A program made the translations under genes and the position numbers. This document shows, one piece after another, positions 1-13,100 of a DNA stretch of 64,000 nt (the stretch's first letter is position 1; every line of letters starts with the position of its first letter). Origin of the DNA: Linyphia triangularis (taxonomy: Eukaryota; Arthropoda; Arachnida; Araneae; Linyphiidae); the NCBI GenBank assembly GCA_963978545.1, contig OZ021724.1, positions 97,323,792-97,387,791 of the forward strand. The letters run 5' to 3'. Below the pieces are notes generated by a model. It was not told the DNA's origin. It ran no database searches and saw nothing but the letters and a program-made list of their open reading frames with translations.

Positions 1-160
1 AGGTTCTTAAACCTAAACTAGGAGAGGCTACTTCCACGTCCGTTCACCTCCACTCCTTCAATCATACTCTCTCTCTGGCGACGAAGTCGCCGCTAGGGGA
101 TTACATAAGCAGCGCCCTCTACATCAATGGGGATAAGACATTTATGCATTCACGTCCAAA
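1..160. other. unassigned sequence at window edge
   Basis: No coding exon or named repeat is recognised. The segment is less AT-rich than its surroundings and lies downstream of the last exon of the minus-strand gene A. Confidence 0.3.
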
Positions 161-617
161 TATATTTTATTTATTCAAATTAAAACAATTTTGGCAACAG
201 GAAAGAGTTTCAACAACGATCGGTAAAAATTCTTTCACTTGCAGCTTTACTACGTAACGCAACTTTGGATTTAAAAAACATTCCGTAAAAAATTTATGCA
301 TTCACGTGCAATTATTTTTTATTTATTTAGATTAAAACATTTTTGGTGACAGGAAAGAGTTTCAACAATGATTGGTTAAATAGAATTTATTAGTACCCCA
401 AAACTTTTATAGAAACGTGTGTAAAAGCGACCTTTTAGTTACAGTGACAGCTCCCAAAACTTGATAGAATGCATTGTCATCGACATCGAATCCATCTGCC
501 AAATTTTAAACCGATCAGCTTGGCAGAAAAGTGGGTTAATTAGACTTCCGCAGATTTTCCCAGCAGTCACCCACACAAACAAACAAAATCGAAGTTTATA
601 TAAAGAATTTCAAAATT
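161..617 (+). repeat. dispersed repeat family V, copy 1
   Basis: Its marks are the phrase 'ggaaagagtttcaacaa', a middle part 'agaatgcattgtcatcgaca', and an end 'aaaatcgaagtttatataaag'. The same order recurs at 1564-2050 (minus), 23277-23612, 29187-29547 (minus) and 50340-50945, with a fragment near 39225. The front part is locally duplicated (167-215 and 297-375). No TIR or coding capacity is seen. It could be the 3' part of a LINE or a non-autonomous element; the class is not resolved. Confidence 0.6.
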
Positions 618-1371
618 AAATTCAATGGACTTTACGTAAAGTGGAATTGCATCGAATGGCAACACTGTTACATGCTTGTAATCAATCACAACATACCTTT
701 AAAACATAGTTCCCCGGAGAAAGCATTGAAATGGCAACTTCACAAAATTCCTTCTGCACCGAAATGATTTGATATCTCCCCTTTTTATCAGTTCTTTTTT
801 TTTTACTTCAACTTGTTCCAGAGAGGTGGTTCTCTCACATATGTACGCGGAGGCAGGTGCTAGTTCACAAAGTCCTTCCTTTACACTCCCCAGCCGAGAG
901 TTCGACCAACCAAAACATGTTTTTTTTTTTATTTATTTACTTATTTTCAAAACATAACGGATGAGACAATTAGTCCGACTTGGAGGCACACGTATATATT
1001 AAAACAGTTCTTGTCTTAAATTGTGAAAACTGTCTTAAACATTTAACTGCCAAGGTTTAAGACTCGTATATTTTACAAATTTCAAATGTACACTTGCTTA
1101 GAATGTGAAGAATTGTACTAAAATATTTCGAACACGAATAATAACAAACAAGCATGGCACCTAACGCAAGATATATATTGACTTCTTACGTTACATGCAT
1201 AATCTTCTTTAGTTGAGAAGGTTGATTTTTTTTATGGCACAAAAGTCAATGTTGGCTTCGCTTCGCCTAACATTCATTCCTTGCGAATCAAAGACAGTTT
1301 TGAAACAGCATAGTTTAGGATTATTACCCAGAAGGCAACATGTAGTTCTTAAATCCTTTCTATTAACTTCG

Positions 1372-1556
1372 TTGGTTGGTTGGTTGTTTTCAGATTATCT
1401 GGCGCCGTCAGCAACACGAGGGCTATAATGCGCCGAAACATTCGTCATTTGACAAGTCAACATACATTTACAAACACCCATGCCTAACACGGGACTCGAA
1501 CCCGCAACCTCGCGGTCTAGAAGCTAGCACGCTAACCACTATACCGTTTGGTCGGC
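1372..1556 (-). mobile_element. tRNA-derived SINE (family A), copy 1
   Basis: On the minus strand the element starts with a tRNA-like head. It has an A box (tagtggttagcg) and a B box (GGTTCGAGTCC), which form an internal Pol III promoter. A non-tRNA body ends in repeated 'ggttggttggttg'. A perfect 13-bp target-site duplication, TCTATTAACTTCG, flanks it (1359-1371 and 1557-1569), showing target-primed insertion. It lies beside or inside the family V repeat. Confidence 0.9.
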
Positions 1557-1563
1557 TCTATTA

Positions 1564-2050
1564 ACTTCGATTTTGTGTGTTTGTCGACGGGAGTAAATCT
1601 GCGGAGGCATAATTTACCCCCTTGGCTTCATTTAATAGGGCTGAAACTTTGGAAATAGATTTGATGTCGATGACAGTGCATTCTATCAAGTTTTAGGGCT
1701 GAAACTCTGACTAAAAGATGGCTTAATCAATAATCGCTTCGGAATACTAATAAATACCATTTAAAAGATCATTTGTCGAAACCCTTTCCCGTTGCGAAAA
1801 TTGTTTTAATCTAAATAAATAAAAAATAATTGAACGTGAATGCATTAATTTATTATGGAGTGAAGTCCTGTCCAACTTTGCGTTGCGTAGCAAAGCTTTA
1901 AGTGAAACAATTTTAACCGATCAATGTTGAAACTCTTTCCTGTTGCCAAATTTTTTTTATTCAAAATAAATAAAAGATAAATGTGTTTGTATTACCTTAC
2001 GTCAAACTTATCAGCTTTCGTATATCGATGTAGTTGACCATGTATTGAAT
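1564..2050 (-). repeat. dispersed repeat family V, copy 2 (inverted)
   Basis: Reverse-complement match to the family V copy at 161-617, including the 'aaaatcgaagtt' end, the 'atcgacatcaaat' middle and the 'ggaaagggtttcgac' part. It is bounded by two SINE insertions. Confidence 0.55.
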
Positions 2051-2060
2051 CAAGTTTTGG

Positions 2061-2224
2061 TGGTTTGGTTGTTTTCAGATTATCTGGCGCCGTCAGCAAC
2101 ACGAGGGCTATAATGCGCATTCGTCATTTGACAAGCCAACATACATTTACAAACACCCATGCCTTACACGGGACACGAACCCGCAACCTCACTGTCTAGA
2201 AGCTAGCACGCTAACCACTATACC
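2061..2224 (-). mobile_element. tRNA-derived SINE (family A), copy 2, 5' truncated
   Basis: Same family as 1372-1556, but it lacks the first bases of the tRNA-like head (no gccgaccaaacgg) and part of the body. A 10-bp duplication CAAGTTTTGG flanks it (2051-2060 and 2225-2234). Confidence 0.85.
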
Positions 2225-2254
2225 CAAGTTTTGGAGGGAAAAAAAGAAGTTATA

Positions 2255-2922
2255 GACTGAGAGGCGACTGCAATTTTTAGCCCCATCGAACACAATTCTG
2301 AATTCTTTATAGAAATTAGAGAAAAGTGAGTTGATTACGAATCCACTGGTCTGCCGTGGCAAAAATGGCCGAAACTGGTCAAAAATCGACTTTTAATAAG
2401 TTGAACTAAATTCCTAAATTCAATTGCCAAATGCACCATAACTTGCCAAACAATAAGCATTTTTTTTTTTATTTGGTAACCCTCACTCTTTAATTTTCAA
2501 TTAAGAAGGTTGCAGACGATTCAGATATCTGGCGACGGTCTACTTGCATCTATTAAAAGGGAGCCAAGTTGGCAAAAAATATTACGTCACTTATGACGTA
2601 ACTGATGTCGCCAATTTGGCTTACTCTTAAAAGATACAAATTTACAGAGCCAAAGCTCAGAAATCGTTTGCGCTATTACTCATTGAAAATCAAAATGAAG
2701 TGGGTTACCAGACGAATAAGTTTGTTCTATTTTTGGCAAGTTATGACATATTTGGCAATCGGATTTTAGTTCAACTCATTCCAAGTCGATTATTGATCAG
2801 TTTCGTCCATTTTTGCCACGGCAGACCCAGTGGATTCGTAATCTACTCACTTTTCTCCAATTTCTATAAAACATTCAGAATGATGTTCGATGAGGTCCAA
2901 AAATTGCAGTCGCCTCTCGGAC
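2255..2922. mobile_element. foldback element family Z, copy 1 (668 bp)
   Basis: Almost the whole element is one long imperfect inverted repeat of about 320-bp arms. The ends are GACTGAGAGGCGAC and GTCGCCTCTCGGAC, flanked by TA on both sides (2253-2254 and 2923-2924). Each copy has one 'GTCC'-type and one 'GACT'-type end. No transposase is seen. Other copies are at 36811-37484 and 49657-50313. The TA duplication suggests Tc1/mariner-type mobilisation, which is inferred. Confidence 0.8.
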
Positions 2923-3196
2923 TATTAGTAAATAGTTCGGAATGGATCTTTTGTTCTTAATGGTCAAACCCTCTCAAAACTCGATCTGAGCTGAAGAAGT
3001 TATAATTGCACATAAAAATTGGCGATGCTTTTAAATGATTTATAGTAAAACTTGGTTTTTATGGGTTTATTATTTTTATTAAAGATGTTTTAAATGTGAC
3101 GTTAATTCCCAAGGAGCTAAATTTTCTTTACAAACATGTTTTTCGCCTATTATGCACTCGGAACTTAAATGTTTAAAAATAAAAATACTGTTTATT

Positions 3197-3680
3197 TGCG
3201 CATAAGGTAGCTGCCATTGAAAAAAATCATGATTTTCAGTAATTGCTAAAAAGCCGGCTCAAACTATTTTGTTTAAAATCGCTGTGATAATGCCTCTTAA
3301 TGTGTTCTAAATATCCAGTAAAAATGAATCCCCGAAATTTCTGTAAAAATGCGTTTATGGCGTAAAAAATTGAAAATCGAATGCCTTTAACGCAGAGTTC
3401 TCTTTCCTTGAGCATACCTCATAAACGATCGATTTTTCTTCTTTCCTCAGTTTCACTTATAAGAAAGGATATTAAAAATAACTGAGAACAATATCACCTA
3501 AATCATCATTTTGGCGGAGTTTTTTTTTTTTTTTAAAGACCAATACAAGAATTATCGCAAAAAATATCGCCAAATTGGGGATTTTTGCTAAATGAATGAT
3601 AATATAAAAACGGTAAATAACACAGATTCACGTCAGTATTACAGTGTAATTGAAAGTTGTGCGATGTTGCACGCTCCTAG
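3197..3680 (-). repeat. dispersed element family X, partial copy
   Basis: It shares 'cgcataaggtagctgccatt', 'acgatcg', 'tttggcg' blocks and the end 'gtaattgaaagttgtgcgat...cctag' with the complete copy at 4212-4884. It lacks the palindromic end. Minus orientation is assigned by taking the 'ctaggggtgtgg' end as the start. Confidence 0.65.
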
Positions 3681-4009
3681 TTTAAATCGGTACGTTAAAA
3701 ACTGCAAAAAACTAAAAGATAACGTAGGGTAATTGAAAGTAAAAATATAAATGAATTGCGCTCGAAAATGAATGAATATGCTCGGGTCATTGCATTTGAA
3801 TAATGAATGACCTATTAAGTACCAAGTTCATACCAATTTGAATAAAATATTTGAATACATTGAAATTATGTCACCAAGTATTTCTTCTCTTATGTACAGA
3901 TGTGAACGCTGGTTTAAAGATTTAGAATATAACAAATGAAAAGGAAAAATGTCGTTTTAAATATAAATTGATGAAAAACTACACACTTCATATAAATATT
4001 TATTTTGTA

Positions 4010-4148
4010 TTATTCTTTCATAATAAATTTAAGTACAGCTTCCATAAATTCTCGAGGATTGTCTGCGTGTACGGAATGAGATGCATTTTCCACTCCAAGG
4101 AGCTCTGCATTCGGAATGAGCTTTCTTATATTCGGTTCGTCTAATCCC
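4010..4148 (-). CDS. ABHD11-like: gene A coding exon 6 (last)
   Basis: Acceptor tttttttag at 4149-4150; stop TAA at 4012-4010. It encodes the last 46 residues, including DEPNIRKLIPNAELL and the catalytic-histidine segment NASHSVHADNP. The exon begins with one base that completes a split Val codon. Its length of 139 nt equals that of the matching exon of gene B. Confidence 0.88.
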
Positions 4149-7100
4149 CTAAAAAAAGAAAATTTTTCATTAAGTATTGTAGTGTAAACAGTCACGAATG
4201 CCTTTTTAGTTTTAATTACCCATATGTGTACATAGGGTAATAAAAGTATAGAATTCGGTAGAAAAAAAAATAGTAATTTTTTTAAATTTCTCCACGTTTT
4301 GCAACATGCTGATTTCAAAACAGTGATCTAGAAAAAATGCCTGTCTCTGGTCAGCATAACTCTCGAACAAATTGACCTACGATGTTCAAATTTGGTGTGA
4401 GGTTAGGTGGTGGCCATGGGACCTACCATTACGGTTTTCGTCAATATCGCGCATGCGCATAAGGTAGCTGCCATTGCAAAAATTATGTTTTTGAATGATT
4501 GCTAAGAAACGGCTCTAACGATTTTGATCAAAATCGCTGTCGTAATGCCTCTTATGGTGTTCTAAACATCCCCACCTCCGAAATTCCCGTAAAAATGCTT
4601 TATTAGCGTAAAAAGTTGAAAATCGAATGCCTTCAACACAGTGTCCTCTTTGGCTTGAATATATAGCTCATGAACGATCGTTTTTTTTTCTCCTCTTCTC
4701 AGTTTCACTTACAAGAAAGGATTATACAAGAATTATCGAAAAATATATCGCCAAAGCACCATTTTGGCGAAGTTCTGTCCATTTTTTCTAAACGAATAAT
4801 GGAAGTATAAAAACGATAAATGACACAAATCCACATCAGTAATATAGCGTAATTGAAAGTTGCGCGATGTTCCACACCCCTAGTTCTATTAAGGATGGAA
4901 AATTTACATAAAATACAGTAGAAAAAAAAGCAATCCGTTTAAAAAAAAACAAAAAAAAAAACAAGACACTGGCTATAGTTTCGATTCTAAAAGTAGCAGG
5001 ATAAATCTGTTTCTTCCCTAAATGCTCACTCAAAAAAAAAAAAAAAAAAAAAAAAAAAAACACTTTCGGAAAAGTATAAAAATCGCCAACCTCAAAAACA
5101 CACAAATATTTCTTGCTATACAAAAATCCTAAACATGATGAAAATTTGCCGCTATAAACATAGTGATATAAAAAAAAGGACAACCTCTGATTACAGCCCT
5201 CGGCTGTGACTCGCTTAAGAAGGTACGCTTACTTAGTTTATTTTTAAAATTTAAGTCCCGCTCTCATAAAAATTTACTCTACTTGAGGTTGGCGCCCGTC
5301 ATAGGAATTTTAACAATGTTTGCGTCGAAATAAATTTACGGTTGTTTTCACTAATATTGGAGGATATGATTTCATTAGGATGGTTAGGAAATACAAAGTA
5401 GAGTAAATTTTCATGTTTACGTAAATGTAATTTTCAAAATAGTATAGAAAAACGGTGCTTAAACGCTCGCATCTGAATCTTTTTAAAGAGCTTTTAAATC
5501 GTAGAAAACTGAAGTGTTTGTGGTAAGCTTTTGTTTGGTTGATACATACATTTTGCAAGTTTTTATTGTGTGGAGGTTTTAAAGGTTAGTGACTAAGACG
5601 GACGTCAATCTCAAGCAGCATAAATTTTTTGAGAGCGGAACTTAAATTTAAAAAACAAAGTAGGCGTACATTCTTAAGCGAATTACAACCGAGAGCTGTA
5701 ATCAGAGGATTTTTGTTTTTTATACATATATTACTGTATTTGTAGCTTAAAATTGCTGGGAAACATGATTTTTTCATGATTTCAATCTTATGCGCATGCG
5801 CGACTTTGACGAAAACCTTAACGATAGGTCCCATCGCCACCACTAACCCTCACACCAAATTTGAACGTCTTTGGTCAATTTGTTCGGGAGTTAAGCTGAC
5901 CACGTGCACACAGACACTTTTTTGGACCATCTTTTTAAACCTTCAGGATGTTCCAAAACCTGAAAAAATACGAAAAAAAATAAAAAAAAATCCATCGTTT
6001 TAACTACCTTCACTACCTGATGTTAATAAAATGGGTAATTGAAAGTAAAAATACAGAGGAAAGTTTTTGTTTGAAAAAATAAAAGAAGTTTTGTCTTTTG
6101 CTTTCCTTACTGATATTAAAAGTATAGTAAGAAAATTCGATTAATTAAAAAAAAGGTGAGTAAAAAAGAACTTACACTTTGAAAGGGGATAGCGTGCCGT
6201 ATATGAAGAGTGCCGGACCTTCGTACACACCTGTATAGTCTGTCATGAGTAACGACGCATTCTTCAGCGCTTTTTCCAAGATGTTAAGATTAGTTTTGTA
6301 AGTGTAGCCGCCATCTTCTGTGCGTTTCAGTTGCATTGGCAAGTTTTCTTCCAAAGTTTTCGGGTTTGCAAATTTTTTCTGAAAATGGCAACAGTAAGTT
6401 TAGTAGAATATTACAGGTGGTAATCATAATCATGTACACTTATAATAATAAAACAAGCTGTCTGTGGATCTATAGAAAGCTACTTAAAATATGTGTAGAG
6501 TTCTGAAATTTTCAACATAAATTGTTTTGGCCTTCTAATTATACTTTTGACAAACAGAATGTTAAAATTTTAATTAGTTATTTTTTAATAACTAATTAAT
6601 ATTTTTAATAACTAATTAAATTTTTTTTTACAAATAGACTTCAAATAGAGGTTCAGGTCTGAAATTTTCAGCATAAGTAGTTTTAGCCTTCTAATTGAAC
6701 TTTTGGAAACAGACTGGACTTTTGAAAACAGAAAAATTGATTGGTTTTTATAATTAATTTTTTTAATTAACAAATATTTTACAAAACGATATCTAATTAG
6801 GCGACAGATCTGAAATATTCAACATAAGTAGGTTTGGGTATCTAATTGAACTTTTAACGAACACAATTTTAAAATTTTGATTAGTTTTTTTTTAATTAGT
6901 TTTTATTAATTTAAAAAATATTTTTGCGGTAATAAAAATTATTTTGCGGCTCTGAAAATTTAAACATAGATAGTTTTTGTGTTCTAATTTTGCTTTTCAC
7001 AAACACATGTTAAAATATTCTCAGAGGGGTGAGTCAATCACAGAATGAAAATCAATGACTTTTTAAGGACCTTTGAAAATTTGTTTTCAGGCATCACATC

Positions 7101-10100
7101 ATGTCTATATATAAATTTTTAATAAAGTATATTCTACCAAAAAAGTTACAAGTTGGTGGATGCATAATACAAATACGTCAGATAATTTCGATAAGGTGCA
7201 GATAGGTGGCAGTCAAGCGGGGATAGCAAGTCCGAGTTGAATTTTATAAATTTTGCAGTAGGGCACACAACATCCGCAAAAATTAAGGACTTTTAAGGAC
7301 CTCTAAGCATTTTCAAGGACTTTTAGGCACCTCTAAGCATTTTCAAGGCCTTGAAACAACTTAAAAAATACTAAGCACTTTTAATGACTTTCAATGACCG
7401 TGGGAACCCTGTATTAATGTATTAAGGTGGAATTTTTTTTTTTTTTCGACAGAGGAGGTGGTTCTAATATTAAGGGTTTTGTAGCAATTAATTTTTGGTG
7501 AGTGAGGCGAGCTTATTTACGCAGCAATGAACATTTCAGCGAGTGAAGCGAGCCCATGTTTGCGCAGCCATGAACTTTTCAACGAGTGCTGTGAGCATGT
7601 GCTTATGTATCACTGAAGTTTTCAGCGAGCGAAGCGATCTGTGTGTAATAATGAAACGAAACTTTTTAGCGAGCAAAGAAAGCTGTGTTTGTTACAAAGA
7701 AATTTTTAGTGAGCGAAGCAAGCTTGGTTATGCGTAGCAATGGATCTTTCTACGAGTGAAGCGAGCCCATTCTCGAAGCGCCAAAAGCTGGGACCTATAC
7801 ACCAATGACGGGTCTCCTCAAGCCTCCACAGCAGTCAAACATAATTCAATCATGAAACACAATGGGTTCCCAAACTCTTTCCGATTTAAAGAATGTTTAA
7901 TGATGAAAAACTGCCTTTAGTCTTATGTTAACAATACCAAAATAAAACAGAACAGCTTAAATGTAGTTTTCATGCACATCTGTCTGAAGTAAAGCTCAAA
8001 ACAAATGTCATTTGTCAACACGGATCATAATTTTCAACCCATCGACGACTCCCCATCGATGACTCCGAAACGATGAATAGAAATATTGGAAAACTATTTC
8101 AAAAATCGGATTCAGAATCATCCAACTACCCTATATACAGAATTTTATCAAAATAGTATTGACTTTGTTTTTTAGAACACAGTTTCAAACTTGTTTTTCA
8201 ATTTTTTATTTTTATTTAGAACTTTTTTTAAATTTCATTAAAATGGGCCCGACTACTTTTTGGAACATTTCTTTTTGGAACACAGTTTCACACGATTTAA
8301 AATTGTTTTGTAATTAGAATTTTTTCAGAATGAGGATTATGCATGTGACGTCATGAATCAATTGGTTACTGTCTACCACGTGATTATGTTATTGTTCATA
8401 CTTTGAGGTGTTGACTCAACAGGGTAAAAGTTAAAAACCATTCTTTCTCGTAGAGGGTAAGAGGGTGAGATTAAATTATTTTATTAATAGGGAAAATGTA
8501 AAAAAAAATGTTTCTTATCGGGATAGGGAGAAAAGGGGGGGGGGTATTAATTGAGACTTGTATATCACTTTTTACCGAACGATAGAAACCTGGATGTACG
8601 TAGAAGCACCCCTTCTAACGAGCTAAGCGAGCCTATGCTTGCATACAGTACATTTTTAGCAAGTAAACCGAGCCTGGGTATGTGAAGTGTTAAAAGCTAG
8701 GATCGATACGCGTTGATAGATCTCCGCAACTTTTAAGAAAACTTTCATTAGGTTAAGTGTGTTTTACAAAACATCACTAATTTTGAAATGTTTTTTTAAA
8801 GCCCATCCTAATTCAAACGTAAATTCCAACTTTGCAGACTTTTTACATGCTTCACAATATTTATGCATAGATCAATTTCAAAGCTGATAACTGAATTGCA
8901 AAAAATAAAATACATTGATTTGCTTTTAAGACACCAAATTTATTTGCAAAGATTTTTTTTTTATATAAAAAATTAAAAAAAAATTAAGTAATGAATATTC
9001 GATTTTGTTGCACCTTATTTAAGTATAATTATAAACGAATTATATAACACCACAATAAATAATTATTGTTTATGCGTTGATATATACCTTAAGAATTCAA
9101 GTCAGATGATCAGGATGTGGGCTAGTCAGTGAGTGAACCTTCGGGTTATTTATTTTGAAGTTTCAATTTTCCTATGGTACCAGTAGTACACATACAAAGT
9201 GTTATGAAGATCTGGTGTGTGATTCCTACATTCACCAGACATCTTTAGACAGATAAAATTTAACTTGGACAAATCTGTATGTGGATTATTAATACTGTTA
9301 CGAATTTTTGTATATTTTTAAATATTTCGTAGTGTTAATTTTGTAAATAGGAAAATTTATGTACATTTTGCATAAGGCAGTGCAATAGTTTGTTTTCCTG
9401 CGATGAGTCTCTTGATGCTTGATAACGAGTTTTACAGAGATAAAGATGGGAAGCAAGTTTTACAAGGAGCAGGGCATTTAACATTATGGTAATGGCAATC
9501 TCGCCAAATTGGCGAGATAGAGCCAAGTTGGCGACGGTTTTGGTGACTAATTTTTGTCGCCAAATTTGGCGAGAAATTGGCGACCATTTGGCGACATTTT
9601 CGGTCCCCATGTACATGTATAGGACTTTTCGACTACGATCTGGAAAGTTCTCCAAATATCTACCTCTAGAAATTTCAAGAAGGTTTGACTCCTATATAAG
9701 ACCGGCCAAGGAGGTTAGTCAGTTAGTTGACTGATTTGAGTCAATGAGTTGACTGGAATTACTGTATTGAGATACTGAGTCTCAGTGAGCATTCTAAGAG
9801 CAGTGATTTTAGCAGTTGTGTTGTCAAGTTTTTAACTGCTGTTTTGTGCTCTATTGTTGTGAAAAGAGCTGTATTGTGTCTACTAGAACGTGAAGTTCTG
9901 GAGTTGTAAAGGAATCTGTGATATTGGAATAAATATCTGCAAGTTTTGATCTGCTTTGGCTTCAAATCTTTCGAACCCATCCACGCAACAATACACTCGC
10001 GTTTTACAAGATCACTTACAATTTCTTCTGGTAGTTGCGCAAGAATGAAACCGATGATGGTTTTCTTAGCTGTGTCCTCATCAACTCCACTCGGCAAGCG

Positions 10101-13100
10101 ATGGATGGCTAATTTAGCTAGATTAAAAAAAATTGGTGACATAGAGAAAATTTCTTGGGGAAGCTTCTGAACATTCATGTCTTCGATAACCAGCTTCTCC
10201 ACTCTTTCGGGCTGCAAAAAAGACAAGAAATAAACAAGGGAATGGAATCAGAGGCTTTTCGAAAAAGTCTATTATATCACTTTACAAAGACCATTATTTA
10301 CGATGCAGAAAAAAAAAAGCCTTTCAAATCGAATTTAATTATCTGGATAAACAGGATTCGTCTCCTTGAGTTTAATTAGTTAGTTAAACACCACAGGGTA
10401 CATTTATGTTATATATGGGGTCAATCGAAAATTACTTATGAATAGGCAGAAGAAATTCTCATTCTTGAAATGACGATAGATTGAAGCTCTCAGATTGGAC
10501 ATTTGTAAACTGATGATGGGTGGTTATACAATCTAAGGATGCAATTAAGAAGTGTGTTCTTACGGGCGCCCCCAGGAGGGTGCAAGGGGGTGCACTTGCC
10601 CTGGCTCTTGAAAATTTTGGAAAAATTAGGGAAAAGATGTAAGTTCTAAGTTAAAAAAAGCACATATGCCGTTTATACTTTTATGTTACAATGAGCTTTT
10701 TTCTTCTTCTACTAATTTAGTCTTTTCTTTCTTATGTCGTTTTTTAGAGCTACTTCCGTGACGATTTTCTGGCGCATTATGTCTATGATTATTAGAGGCT
10801 TGTGAGTAGAAGTATTTATTCCTTTTATTGAATAATCATTTCCTGTGTAGTTCTCAAAATTCTTGGAAAATGTTTTGTTTTTTAAGTCATCAGTTATATT
10901 ATCTTGAAATCGCTTTTTAGAATACAATTGAATACATTCCATTACTGCTTTCGTGTCTCATTTGGATTTTTTCCCCCCATTAATATATCCGAAACTAGGA
11001 AGAAATACAAATATTTTACTCTTCTGTATTTTTGCATCTTCGAGTTCCTCTATTCTAAACTCTATCTCTTGAATGCCGAGAGATCTAGTTGGATGATAAA
11101 AAAAAATCGTTAAAAATATATATTTTAATATTTTTATTATTTTGTATTTCTCTCTCTCTTTAACAGGGTTAAGCTTTCAAAAATATATACCATGAATTTT
11201 AACTATTCTCAAAGAGTATAATTTATAATGCTAATTATTAATTAACATTTCTAAAAAAAATAAGGATTTTGATAAAAATCTAGTCTTGCACCCCCTTGCA
11301 AAAATTCCTGCGGGCGCCCATGTGTGTTCTATTATATTGAGATACTTCTGGCCAATAGAATCCTTGGAATTGGTTATTGAATAATGGAATGTGAAAATTC
11401 GAATTATTTGTTTTTAGTGACTGATTGTGACAGGTCATGAGCAAGCACATTGCAAGTGTTGCCGAACGTTGGAACCTCTGCATACATTGGCGGCTTCAAG
11501 GGGGGGGCCATGGGGGCCATGGCCCCCTCCTTGAAGGGTTCCCTCTTCCTTCCTAGCCCTTTGAAATATCCCAAAACTCTTTGAGAATTTCCAGTTTAAA
11601 AAACGGTGAAAATACAGATTTTTAAGCACAATTTCATTAACGTAAATTTTTTGTTTACAGTACAAAAAATTATAGCCCCCCCCCCCCCTCAGAAAAAACC
11701 CTGGTTTTAAATGTATTTACGTACACAACACACGACACAATACCCGGTACACAACAAGAGTACACAGGTAGTGACCATCCCCCTCCTAAACGACGATTTC
11801 CTTTTTCCCGAGGGCCTCTGCCCCTTTTTGGAACAACCATGCTCTTCTAAGCAACCATGGCGCCGAGGGTAATTTCAACACGTGATGTCTGGACTAATGT
11901 GTGACTTTTGTCACTTGGGCATGGAATCGGTACTGTGTTATTGTTATAACTAGTTTAGACAGGCCATTTATTGTGAAAATATCTGTTGAACTAGCAACAC
12001 TTTTATTCGTTGTTTAAAGATTTCGTGATCATTTTACCTCGAGTAATTAGTGACGAATATCTACAATATGTCTTCAAAAAGAAAAAATGAGAGCATTTTT
12101 AAATACTTCTCTAAAAAGAAATACTCAAATACCAGAAGAGTATTTTAGAATCTCGGTTTACATACCTTTATTGGATAATATAATTGAAGACCTAATAGGA
12201 AGATTTCCAAAAGAAAATTTGGATTGTTTTGGCTTTCGATTACTGATTCCAACCTCCGATATGGAAAAGCCAACAGAATCAGAAAGCAACGAGCTTTAAA
12301 ACTTATTAAAGAAGTTCATACCAATTTTACACAAATGAGTGTTATTCTGATTGAAAGTGAGCTAGCACTATGGAGAGAGAAATGGAAAAAAGAAGAATAG
12401 CTCCCCACTTCTGCCATAGATACAATGAGAGCTTGTGACAAATATGTATATCCTACTATTTACGAGTTACTTAAAATTTTGGCAACACTACCAGTTAGCG
12501 TTGCCTCTGCTGAAGAAGCTTGATGAAGTTGCTGATGAAGTTTCTCTACCCTTCGACGCTTGAAAACGTGGCTAAGAGCTAGAATGGGGGAAGAAAGGTT
12601 AGCAGGACTTAGCTTGTTGCATACTCACAGAGACATAAACATTGATGTGAGCTGTGTCATAGGCAGATTTGCCAAAACAAAGCAGAGGAAATTGGATTTT
12701 GTTCTTTAGGCTTTCAAAGAGTAAAGAAGTGTGATTGTAAAATAATTATTAACTATTTTTATTTTTTGTAATTTCTTTGTTTTACTCTTTTCTTATTTTT
12801 CAGGAGAGCAATTCAAGCTTAAATTAACTTTTTTAATTCTGCATCAAATGAAAATTACTAATTTAGAAAATTCTACACTTATCATTGCAATCAAGCATTT
12901 AATCAGCAGTTAGTTTATTATAATTTGGTTACATAGTGCATACATTTTACGAACTTAAAGTTTAAAATGGCCCCCCCCCCTGAAAAATGAACCTAGGGCC
13001 GCCTTTGTCTGCATAAGGTCCATGAGTGATCGTTCTCTTAATTTAATTCACATTAACATTAATGATTTAAATAAATTTAAAAAGCATTTAAGCAATTCAA

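Noticed and set aside
1376..1564. Open frames with 'APKHSS...LTRDSNPQPRGLEASTLTTIPFG' at several loci
   Set aside because: They are reverse readings of the tRNA-like head of SINE family A and recur in every copy.
4836..5183. 115-residue Phe-rich open frame
   Set aside because: Created by poly-T/poly-A runs between repeats X and Y. No family resemblance.
9759..10226. 155-residue minus-strand open frame as one protein
   Set aside because: Only 10020-10211 is exon. The rest reads through the GTAAGT donor into intron and a solo LTR, and the same tail occurs at 21447-21665 in another LTR copy.
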